From NCBI GenBank assembly GCA_033063855.1, contig CP093831.1, forward strand, positions 17,608,001-17,672,000: DNA of 64,000 nucleotides, read 5' to 3'. A model generated the notes under the pieces. The model saw only the letters and a list, made by a program, of their open reading frames with translations. It ran no database searches and was not told the DNA's origin. Made by a program: the position numbers and the translations under genes. Of this stretch, positions 26,546-36,110 are shown piece by piece; position 1 is the first letter of the stretch, and each line of letters starts with the position of its first letter. Source of the stretch: Smittia aterrima. Taxonomy: Eukaryota; Arthropoda; Insecta; Diptera; Chironomidae.

Positions 26546-27786
26546 TCACAACTCGACGAGTTTAAACTGAATCAAAAGAATGAAGTTTGCAAATATCGTT
26601 TCGGCAATCTGAAAGAACTATTTAATTGAAAGACTTTCATTGAAAGTAGAACTTACTGTGGTCAACAAGGTGTTGTCAACATTATCGAGTCCGAATGTAA
26701 CGAAAGTGAAATCATGATGAAGTTTCTTGATGATAAAAGCTTCTGATTCTTGAAAGTCTTCAGATATCTATATAAAAAGTTTAAATTCAATCAAAAAATC
26801 GTTTCGTTATTTGGATGAACTTGCGAATTCTTCGGGTTTGCTTCTTGAAATTTTTTTGATGTCCTCGAAAATCTGTATGGCATAAAACAATTCTAACGCG
26901 AATATTACCAAGTACAGAACGGCAACATAAACGATTATCATCCTTATTGTATGTGAACGTAAATTCAGTGCAATGTGAAGACTGAGGAAATATCCCTGAA
27001 AGCAAGAAATTTCAATCTCTTGAAAGATTACTCAATAATTCATTCTTTAACTTCAAAAACGATATTGAGTACGCAGAAAATTGTGATGACAATGATATTC
27101 GCTGCATTACGTTTGTTCATGTTCGTGAAAAATTCCAGCAAGTTTCCATATTCAATTGACAAACTCTCTCGCGTTGAAAGGACGATTGCCAATTTCCACT
27201 GAACCTTCAAACGGAGCAAAAGTGATTTAATCAGAGTGTTTGCTAAGTAAATTCGATTTGAAGCAAGTGACAAAATAATGAACGGGCTTAATATGAAACA
27301 GAGCGACAGGATCATGTCCCAAAGGACTAGCTTATTATTTGCGTTAAACAAATATTTCATGAATGAGAGTCTGCAGAGAGTAAACAAAAGAATTGATGTT
27401 TTTAAAGTGCTCTTTAGAAATAATGAAATATTTGATTTCAAATCTTGATTGGTAATTAGATATTCGAATAATCTTTTGAGCTCCTTCAAACTTGTTTTGT
27501 GTTGTTGATCAGAAGTGAATGATTCGTTTGTAAATATCGAGATCATTAGCAACCAGTTGAATGCGAAAGTCAAGTTTCTTGCGTAAAGTGTTGTTATCGA
27601 GTCGCTTGTGAACTTCAAAGCTCTGATGCAGATGATCGGGTAAAGAGCAACGAATCCAACCCGAAGAGTGAAGGCAAGAACTTTCCATTTTAAGTTAAAT
27701 CTGAACTGCGAGAGTCCGAAAATATTTTCTAATTTCGGGATCAAAAAAATGTAAAGTCGCAATAGGTTTCTGACTGTTCGATACAT
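26546..27786 (-). CDS. Gustatory receptor, Gr1 (tandem copy with a GC donor)
   Basis: Four minus-strand exons, 27786-27052, 26995-26825, 26767-26657 and 26608-26546, all in phase 0, encode 359 residues. It is a seven-helix insect chemoreceptor of the Gr family: IFGLSQF near the N-terminus, long hydrophobic helices, and a C-terminal region (FTFVTFGLDNVDNTLL, then T-I-F-A-N-F-I-L-L-I-Q-F) matching the Gr signature Thr...Gln-Phe. Neighbour Gr2 is a close paralog of equal length. Differences: Gr1 keeps an intron after Glu-245 (26996-27051) that Gr2 lacks, and the next intron begins with GC (GAATTC|GCAAGT) where Gr2 has GTAAGT. GC-AG introns are normally spliced, so I call it intact. If it were not spliced, translation would end four codons later, before the last helix. 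Role: ligand-gated cation channel of taste neurons (family knowledge); ligand unknown. Confidence 0.83.
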
Positions 27787-28457
27787 TTTTCAACAAAAAA
27801 CTGAAAGATCAACAAAGTGATTTCCTGAAAACAATAAAACTGTTTCGAACACTAAGCAATTATTGTAGAGTAGCATTACAAGTCTAATCGGGCTCTAGAG
27901 ACTTCTCCTATTAAAGTGTTAATGCCATTACCGACCGTAGCAAATTACGTTTTGGGGAGAGTTGAGATTGACAGGTTATTGCTTGCTCGTATGATAATTA
28001 ACCAGTTAACCAAACCAAACCAACAATCAAAAATTGATTTAATAAAAAACGAAGCGCGACGAAATGCTTATTAGTGAACGACAATGACAAGAGATAAAAG
28101 TTTGAGTCTTGCTTGATAGTGCTAAACTTAGAGGGTAGCAGAATGAAACAATGTGATTAAAATTGTCTTTTCTTTTTTGTCTGAAATACATCAAAACTTG
28201 AAGACATAATTTAAAATTATTTTCTAAAATTTCCTATAAATCTGTAACGAACACGAGTTTCGCAAAGAAGCTCAAACTTTTACAGAAATATATAACTTTT
28301 CCATTTAGAGCTAAAAGATAAATTATTTCATAACCTTCAAATTTTGTGTAATTCAAGTGACATAAAAAAGTTTACCATTTTCACAGTAAAAATATTCACA
28401 AACTTTCTTAACAATAAAAATTTATTTTGTTACCATTACAAAGAATTTAATTTAAAG

Positions 28458-28466
28458 AAAAAAAAA
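28458..28466 (-). terminator. Pol III terminator of tRNA copy 2
   Basis: Nine T on the minus strand begin four bases after the tRNA discriminator. Confidence 0.6.
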
Positions 28467-28470
28467 TTGT

Positions 28471-28545
28471 GAGAGCAATCGGGATTCGAACCCGAAACCT
28501 TCTGGTTGTTAACCAACTGTTCTGCCTATTTTGAACTATTGCCCT
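28471..28545 (-). tRNA. tRNA-Val(AAC)-like, copy 2, intact cloverleaf
   Basis: Acceptor AGGGCAA/TTGCTCT, U8-A9, D stem GTTC/GAAC, a D loop with A14, G18-G19 and A21, anticodon loop TTAACAA, perfect T stem TCGGG/CCCGA around TTCGAAT. A-box-like and perfect B-box promoters are present. The anticodon AAC would decode GUU (Val), but discriminator C and the 27-43 G-A mismatch are atypical. The opposite strand would show GTT (Asn) in its loop but lacks a T-loop motif, so the minus strand is preferred. Confidence 0.72.
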
Positions 28546-28593
28546 AACCGAAGTTCGGCTTAACAAAGAAGAAGAGTGGATCAATCAAGAATT

Positions 28594-29774
28594 TTACAAC
28601 TCGATGAGTTTGAACTGGATCAAAAGAATGAAGTTTGCAAATATCGTTCCGGCAATCTGAAAGAAATATTTAATTGAAAGACTTTCATTGAAAGTAGAAC
28701 TTACTGTGGTCAACAAGGTATTATCAACATTATCGAGTCCGAACGTAGCGAATGCGAAATCATGATGAAGTTTCTTGATCATAAAGGGTTCTAATTGTTG
28801 AAAGTCTTCAGATATCTACAAAAAAAATTAAGTTCAATCTAAATTTTTTGTTGCTTGGTTGAACTTACGAATTCTTCGGGTCTGCTTCTTGATATTTTTT
28901 TGATGTCCTCGAAAATCTGAATTGTGTAATACAATTCCAAAGAGAATATTACCAAAAACAAAACGGCAGCGTAAACGACAATAAACAAAATTCTGTTTGA
29001 ATTTAAGTTCAGTGCAATGTGAAGACTAAGGAAATATGCTTGAAAAACAATATTGACAATGCAGAAAACTGTGACGATGATGAGATTCGCTGCATTGCGT
29101 TTATTCATGTTCGTGAAAAATTCCAGCAAGTTTCCATATTCAATCGACAAACTCTCTCGCATTGAAGGGACGATTGCCAATTTCCACTGAATCTTCAAAC
29201 AGAGCAAAAGTGTTTTAATCAGAGTGTTTGCTAAGTAGATTCGATTTGAAGCAAGTGACAAAATAATGAACGGGCTTAATATGAAACAGAGCGACAGGAT
29301 CATGTCCCAATCTTGAAGTTTATGATTAACGTTAAACCAATATTTTCCAAAGGAAAGTCTGCAAAGTGTAAACACGAGGATTGTTGTCTTAAGAGTGCTC
29401 TTTAGAAATAATGAAATATTTGATTTTAAATCTTGTTTGGAAATGAGAATTTCAAACAATCTTTTGAGCTCCTTCAAACTTGTCTTGTGTTGTTGATCAG
29501 AAGTGAATGATTCGTTTGTAAATATCGAGATCATTAGCAACCAGTTGAATGCGAAAGTCAAGTTTCTTGCGTAAAGTGTTGTTGTCGAGTCGCTTGTGAA
29601 CTTCAAAGCTCTGATGCAAATGATCGGGTAAAGAGCGACAAATCCAATTCGAAGAGTGAAGGCGAGAACTTTCCATTTTATGTTGAATCTGAACTGCGAG
29701 AGTCCGAAAATATTTTCTAATTTCGGGATCAAAAAAATGTAAAGTCGTAAAAGGGTTTTGACTGTTCGATCCAT
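28594..29774 (-). CDS. Gustatory receptor, Gr2 (tandem copy, one intron lost)
   Basis: Three minus-strand exons, 29774-28869, 28815-28705 and 28656-28594, phase 0, encode 359 residues, the same length as Gr1 and very similar throughout. The first exon runs straight through the position where Gr1, Gr3 and the downstream plus-strand Gr5 have an intron (Gln-Ala-Tyr-Phe-Leu-Ser-Leu is contiguous here), a precise intron loss with no added or missing codon. The donors are canonical: GAATTC|GTAAGT and ACCACA|GTAAGT. Seven hydrophobic helices, the IFGLSQF motif and the terminal T...IQF signature support the Gr call. Start chosen: the only early Met, aligned with Gr1. Predicted taste-receptor channel, ligand unknown. 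The shared 5' flank with Gr1 suggests similar expression. Confidence 0.86.
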
Positions 29775-29915
29775 TTTTCAACAAAGAACTGAAAGTGATT
29801 TCACGAAAACAATCAAGGACTGATTCAGTAAAACACGAAGCGTGACGCAATGCTGAAGTTTTATGTCAAAAATTATTGATGAACGACAATGATAAGAAAT
29901 AAAAGTTTGAGCATA

Positions 29916-31888
29916 CTTCTCGATAAGGTTTCTTGTTTTATTTTATAGCCTTCACGATTTTTATTGAATGATGTCGATAGACAAACGTTTCATTAGATTC
30001 CGATACCTCAAATGATAAAGCCAACTTGAGTTTCCTTTGTTTTTTCCCCCAAATAAACTGAAATGACAAGATTCTTTCGATGAGATTCCAGCATGGAAAT
30101 CTTCGACTATGTGAAAATGTCGTTGAATCGACAACAAAAGCTTTCGATTCGTCGCTCAACCTTTTTTTTAAGGTAAATTAACTTGCAAGCAGTCAAACCC
30201 AAAGTATTGTGACACAAATAATTGATTTCTACAGAAATCTGAAGCGAATCCTTTCAATTCAATTCATCTAATCCAATTGTCGACCAAACTTGAATGACGA
30301 TGATTAAGCGTTTGAAATGTTTGATGTCAAATCGTATTCAGGAAATTTCATTCCAAGTTAAGAAACAATCGTTTGATCCTAACCAGAAGAAGATTTGCTC
30401 AATTACTTTTTCGTACCCTTTTCGTTTAGCTGCTAAACAAATATTTAATCATTCTTTATCAAGTTGTGAGAGTAAAAAATATCTTCGCCACATGCAGACG
30501 ACGCAGGTGAAAGCAGAGTTTTCTTCTCAATGCTTTTCACTCGGATTTCAGCGAATATTTCAAAAAGAAAGCGTTGAACTTAAATAAACATTCAACTCTA
30601 TAACGCCCGTGGACGACCTGAGTTGGGAAATTATCTCACATATCTCATCATGAAATTTAATAAAACTATTTTTGCTGAATCGTATTTGAATAATTGTGGA
30701 TCACTTGTCCTCCATCAGAATAAAAATTGTTGACATTTCTCAGTTGGAATTTAAATTTAATGATGTAAAGTTTTCATTGCAAATTTCGTCATGTGAGTTT
30801 TTTAATTACAAGTTGAGCACAAACATTTTTGTCAGGAGCATTGACATTTTTATTCAATGATGTTAGATGGAAAGCTCTTCACGAGTGGCCTAACCAATTT
30901 GGAACGAGACAACGACAAATGCAAAGTTATGTAAAATCAATATTCGATTTCACGAGTGATTAGAATGATTAAATTATGTTCTAGCGGAAACTTTTACTCT
31001 GAAGCTGACATGACATGAATTTGGTGAAGAAGAAGAATTCTAATCGCTCATGTTGATAACGAACCCCTTCAAGAAGATTTGAGTTTAATAGCAGCTGAGT
31101 TATTGAGAAATGAAGATCAAAAACTTGTCTCTTTTAAACATGAACCTGTGTAGTCAAATATCAAGAGCATCGAAATGAAATTTTTCCTTAGAGAGTTCAC
31201 ATTCATGGTTCATTTATTTCTTATAGCAACAGAGCTTTTATTCTAAAATAAAATTCTTCCTGAACAATTTTGCTCAGTATCGTTCGATGCTCAGTATCGC
31301 TTGGTCGCACTTGCGCACGTTGATTATCATCGGAAGTGGGGATGAACTTTTATGTCTTCTCCCTCCACTGCAAAAAGCTTTTCTGCTGTTACATCATAGA
31401 ATTCAAAATTCTGTTTAAGTATGAAGCTTCGGCTTTAAGAATTCTTCGAAAGAACTGAAGACTCGTATTTCGCTCAACATTGACCTTCGCGGCCAGCAAT
31501 CGGATTGAGAAACTTTCTTATTCTTCTCGCACATGTTGACACATCAAATTTGTATTCCACCAACAATCGACTTATGAGATGCGAAAGGAATGAAAAATTA
31601 TGCAGCATGCGAAGAACGTGCAGAAACATTTTTCAGGTGCTTGTGAATTTTAATTCGCCACATGCGAAGCGCTCGCTGATCCTTTACGAAAACAATGAGG
31701 AAACAAACCTGACGAGAATAAATTTCTCCCTGCTGACGTCTGCTAATTCTATTACGTAATAACGCGGCATAAATTTCATGCTTCACGGGATTCCCGAGTG
31801 ATTGCCTGATTAAAATTTCATAACTCATTTGCTTGGTCGCCTTGAAAGAAGAATTTGCTATCAGTTGGACAACGTTCGAAGCCGCAAA
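29916..31888. other. Spacer between divergent Gr genes
   Basis: AT-rich sequence separating minus-strand Gr2 from plus-strand Gr3. It must contain both sets of promoters. No gene seen. Confidence 0.5.
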
Positions 31889-33389
31889 ATGACGTGGAAG
31901 GAGAGATTTCTGAGTGTCTCGTTGCAAGCAATTTTTCTCCTGTTCAACATCGGAACGGTTTTCGGTCTCACCACTTTCTATTATAGTGAAAAGCATAAAT
32001 CATTTGTTGATAGCAAAAGCCTAACCCGATATTGCAAATTTATGGCGCTCGGGTTCTTTGTACTGTACCCAACTGCAATCATCTTGCTTTTCGGAAATAT
32101 TACTGATGTGTTGACTCAGACAGGAATTACAGCGGTAGCTCGAAGATTCGTTTACTTTAATAATTGGTTACTTGGCACGCTCATCCTTGTAAACCAATCG
32201 TCTTTCTCGGCTGAGAGCTATAGACTCTACAATCGAGCTGGAGCTTTGTTTGTAGACATAACCAGCAATCAATATTCAAACGACTACAACAGCATCGATT
32301 TCAAGTTAAACTTTTCTGTGAAATGTTTTTTAAAAACGTATTTTCTCGCTTGTGGATTTCTTCTCGTGAACTTCTTTAAATTTTCCTTCCGACTCGAGTA
32401 TCATATGACTCTGCTCGAATTTGTTCTCTTCCTTTATTTGTTCGTGCCCAGCTTCATAATGATCTTGGCATCCAATCGCTTTTATGTGGCCACAACATTT
32501 TGCTTGTATCTAATCATGAGAATTAATCATAGCCTAAAGGACGTGGCCGAGGGATATCGTGGGATTATTGAAATGAGAGATATGTCGGTTTTGTCAAAGA
32601 ATCTGACAACGATTACTGCTTCGAGGATTTCATTTTTAGCGGAAAATTTCGCGAAGCTTCACGAGCTTTTTCTTAGCTTTAATAAGATTTACGCGAAGTG
32701 TCTCGTTTTCATCCTTTTATCTAGCTTTATTAACGTTGTTTTTGAGGTAAATTACTTCTTGGAAAGAAAAGGATTTTTAATTAAAAACAAAACTTTTCTG
32801 CTCACTTTCAGCTCTACTTTCTTTACCTCAACTCTGCTATGTCGATTACTAGTGGAATTCCGATTAGCTCTCACTTTATGCTGACTGCTATATCACTAAT
32901 AGTTTTATACTTCTTCGAGATTTTTGCGACGGTTCACATCTACAATTCAGTGAAATTGGCATCTGAAGAATGTGGAGCTTTGATTCACACTGTTCCAATC
33001 TCAGAATCGTCAATCCCTCGGCTTTCGCTTGACGTATGTAGGGACGAAATTATTTATCGTAAAATAACATTCTCTCTCTCTCCCAACAGATTTCTTATCA
33101 AGTGGAAATGTTCTCCAAGCAATTATTGCATCGCAAGTTTGACATTTCAGTCTGTGGATTTTTCAATGTAGATAACTCTCTTCTTTTCACGGTTGGTGTC
33201 TCGTAATTAAGATTTTATCTATCTCAACCACCAACAAGTTTGCTGTTTCAGATCATCGCGTCAATTAATACATATTTGATTATCGCCATACAGTTTCGAA
33301 TATCTGAGTTAGCCAGTGGCAGTGACGAAGAGAAACAACATTTTCTAGAAGCCAACGCTTTTCAAAATACGTCTGTATTCGTAGCATAG
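31889..33389 (+). CDS. Gustatory receptor, Gr3 (divergent member)
   Basis: Four plus-strand exons, 31889-32746, 32812-33033, 33090-33191 and 33252-33389, all phase 0, encode 439 residues. The ATG at 31889 is preferred because it places FGLTTFYY where the neighbours have FGLSQF; the frame is open upstream but without another Met. Family features: helices around MALGFFVLYPTAIILLFG, FNNWLLGTLILVNQSSF (neighbours: FNWLLMISIFTNESF) and FVPSFIMILASNRFYVA (neighbours: SPFIILSLASNRIYLA), and the C-terminal FDISVCGFFNVDNSLLFT then INTYLIIAIQF, a clear TY...QF signature. The intron positions match those of Gr1 and Gr5. It has about 30 more residues after the QF motif than its neighbours, an acidic tail (SGSDEEKQHF). 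Predicted gustatory channel, ligand unknown. Confidence 0.85.
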
Positions 33390-33463
33390 AGTCTGGTTAA
33401 TTGCGCAATTTTTCCCTCTGCTGAATTCTCTAGATTAAAACGAAAGTACAGTAGATCTCAACG

Positions 33464-34550
33464 ATGAATATTTTTATTCAGAAGCAGCTTTTACTGCTTT
33501 TCATTTTCCTCACACCGAAGGTTGAAAAGCTTTTCGGTCTGTCACAGTTCAGTTACAAAAATAAACTGGATAAAGGTTCTAGCGCTGTCATCTTTTGTAG
33601 TAAAGACATCATTTGTCATATTGTATCCGGTTTTTTGTGGACGAGTTTTGAATTTTGTGTAGCCAGGCGTTGAATCTAGCGTCACGTTGTATGCTCGACA
33701 TTTGACATTCGTGTTTAATTGGCTTCTGCTTGTTTGCATCTTTACGACTGAGTTAGTGAACACAAATAATCATCAACTTAACCATAAGCATATGAGGAGA
33801 ATGTTCGTCAAGTTAATTGAGATGCAAAGTGCAAAGCGAAAGTTCTAGATATTGCTAATTAGGTGCACGTTAAGATTCCTTGTGGTATTCACTGGAATAT
33901 TTTATAATTCGCGAAATATTTACTCAACAAAGGTCCTCAAGTTGCATATTGTGAGAAAGTTGTCTCTAAGTTTATTCTCATGTCACCATTCGTTGTCCTA
34001 GCACTGACGTTAAATAGAATTTACAATCAAAATTCGATAAATGAGTCAAAAGTTATAGACATAAAATATCTCCCAGTGGCTCCATCATTTTCACGGTTCT
34101 GTACGTCGCTATCAGAATCGTCAACCTGCTCCTAAAAAATGGAAAAGATCTTTTGAAAGACAATGAAAGGAATTTTCTTGTTGTATTGTCTGTCAATTAC
34201 AAATATTAGCATCAATTTTTTTCATTAAACTCAAGATATTCCTCTTCGAAATTACCTGCTTTTGTATCCTGAATATCGTTTACGAGGTAATTTTACGGAT
34301 CAGTTACTATAAAAAGTTGAAAAGGCTTATTTTCTTTATTGGCATGTATCATTTATCGAGCAACAACGGCGTCCCATTCCAGCAGTTGTCCTGTACTCGA
34401 TCAAAATTCTTTTCAATCTGTTCGAAGAAATTAAGAAAATGTCAGCAAAAAATTTTGTAAACTTTACCAAGTGGCAAGATGAGAATAAGTTTCTGCTCCT
34501 GAACTCATCGGAAGAGTTTTCATTTCTAAAATTTCATCAAAGGAATAAAT
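33464..34550 (+). pseudogene. Gustatory receptor pseudogene (Gr4)
   Basis: The first 30 or so codons (MNIFIQKQLLLLFIFL...FGLSQFSY) match Gr5 and Gr1, but the frame then breaks. A shift near 33555 is needed to recover the NWIKVLA...ILYP region. An in-frame TAG follows near 33658, then LYARHLTFVFNWLLLVCIF is readable. A second stop (near 33847) and another shift occur before MSPFVVLALTLNRIYN (near 33980), and a further shift before FCILNIVYE (near 34270). The order of the pieces equals that of intact Grs, and the position beside Gr5 and the plus strand suggest a dead tandem paralog. I saw no intact C-terminal signature. Confidence 0.85.
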
Positions 34551-34666
34551 GAATAATTAAATAAATAATGACCCAATTGATGTGAAAGTTAATTTGGTTG
34601 ATAATATTAACAAACGCTGCGTTCTTTTGATTACAGGCTTGTCGCTCTCAAACAGAAGTCACAAAA

Positions 34667-35933
34667 ATGAAGTTCGCTGTGAAGAAATTACTTCGGGTTT
34701 TTATTTTCCTAACGCCGAGGATTGAAAAGTTTTTTGGACTTTCGCAATGGAAAGCTTTGAAGCTATTTTCAATAATACTAAGATTAGGAATTTGTGGCGT
34801 TTATCCGTTTTGCTGCGTCAAAGTTTTGGATTTTTCTGGTCATACCGATTCCATCGTGACTTTCTACGCCAGACTTTCAACCTTCATCTTCAGTTGGCTC
34901 CTAATGGCCTGCATCTTCATCAACGAAAGTTTCAACTCAGCTCGTCATCACTTAGTGTCAGAGCAAATTAAAGAAATGTTTGGCAAGCTCATCGAGTTAC
35001 AGGGTAAGAAAGAAAACCTGATAATGTTAATGAGATGTACCACAAAACTATTTGCTGTCCTACTCGCATTAAACTTTCCTGGATACATAAAATATTCGAG
35101 GAATGCCAGGAGTGGCTTGAAACTGTGGGAAAAGGAATTATCGGTCGCGGTTGTATTATTGCCATTTGTGATCTTGGCACTGGCAACAAATAGAATTTAC
35201 GTCGCTAATATGATCATTAAGCAGTTGCTTATTCATTTTAAAGCTAATTGGAAAACTGAAAAATTGTCAGACAAAATTAATCTTGACTCAATGAGCTTCG
35301 GTTATCTCCATGATTTTTTTACTGAATTCAACAAACTCAATGCCGCGAATCTCATTGGAATTATCGGATTTTGCATACTCAACGTAATTTATCAGGTTTG
35401 TGAACTTAAATAAAGTTTAATGACTTTTGAAAACCAGATTAAACTTTAGGCTTACTTCTTGAGCTTGTATGTTGCGACCTCAATGAGCTCTAATAGACCC
35501 GTCATCAAAGGAATTGTTTATATTGGCATTGCTTACATTATAACTTATTTGTTCGAGCTTTTTCTAACCATTCAAGTTTACAATGATATTAACAAAATTT
35601 CAAAAGTAAACTCGATAGAAATATCAAAGGATTCGTGCAATATTGAGGTAAATAAAAAATGAAATTTTAAACAAGTTAGTCAACATTTTTATTTTCAAAA
35701 GCTGCTGCAAGCACTCGATACGTTCGCCATTCGAAAGCTTCACCAGGACTTCACTTTTGTAACATTTGGTTTGGAACGTGTTGATAATTCACTTCTCCGA
35801 GTTGTAAGTTAAAACTTCGACGAGTTTTCTCTTTCGATTTCAAGCATTTTCCTCCTCACAGATTGTCGCAACGATATTGTCGCACTTTGTGCTTTTGATT
35901 CAATTCAAACTCGACGACATGAAAAGCTCGTAA
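34667..35933 (+). CDS. Gustatory receptor, Gr5
   Basis: Four exons, 34667-35395, 35450-35647, 35702-35803 and 35862-35933, all phase 0, encode 366 residues. FFGLSQW near the N-terminus, FSWLLMACIFINESFNSA, LLPFVILALATNRIYVAN, FFTEFNKLNAANLIGI and the last-exon T-I-L-S-H-F-V-L-L-I-Q-F are collinear with Gr1 and Gr2. It keeps the intron between Gln and Ala-Tyr-Phe that Gr2 has lost, so that intron is ancestral in the cluster. It sits just after pseudogene Gr4 on the same strand and 178 bases from the 3' end of the convergent Prp17 gene. Predicted gustatory ion channel; no ligand can be assigned. Confidence 0.87.
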
Positions 35934-36110
35934 CCTTTCATTTTGTCAATGCGACACACAAAGTAATGGGTTTGCATGAAAAAGTTTTCCACTGCGTCAT
36001 AATCTGAAAAGGATTCGTTACCATCATGAAATAAGTTAAGCTATGCGAGTAGTTTTACAAAGTTTTATTGGAAAATAGTTTGAAAATGATAAATGATGAT
36101 TATCAAAGCG

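Larger units (their letters stand above)
26395..28105. repeat. Tandem duplication unit 1 (tRNA plus Gr1)
   Basis: This unit and 28445-29915 are direct repeats. Each contains, in the same order, an oligo-A tract, a minus-strand tRNA gene, a four- or three-exon minus-strand gustatory receptor, and a similar 5' flank (shared TTTTTCAACAAA...CTGAAAG beside the start codon, and GAACGACAATGA further out). Unit 1 is longer because of about 190 extra bases (roughly 27835-28025) in the 5' flank and an additional intron in the receptor. Confidence 0.8.
28445..29915. repeat. Tandem duplication unit 2 (tRNA plus Gr2)
   Basis: Direct repeat of 26395-28105, with the same tRNA-Gr order and strand. High similarity runs through exons, introns and both flanks, so this was a segmental DNA duplication and not a retrocopy. 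Confidence 0.8.

Noticed and set aside
28471..28545. Plus-strand reading of the tRNA region as tRNA-Asn(GTT)
   Set aside because: The loop would show GTT, but the plus strand lacks a T-loop TTCGA in the right place and a downstream T run; the minus strand has both.
30294..30587. Open frame of 97 codons between Gr2 and Gr3
   Set aside because: No Gr motifs and no similarity to neighbours.
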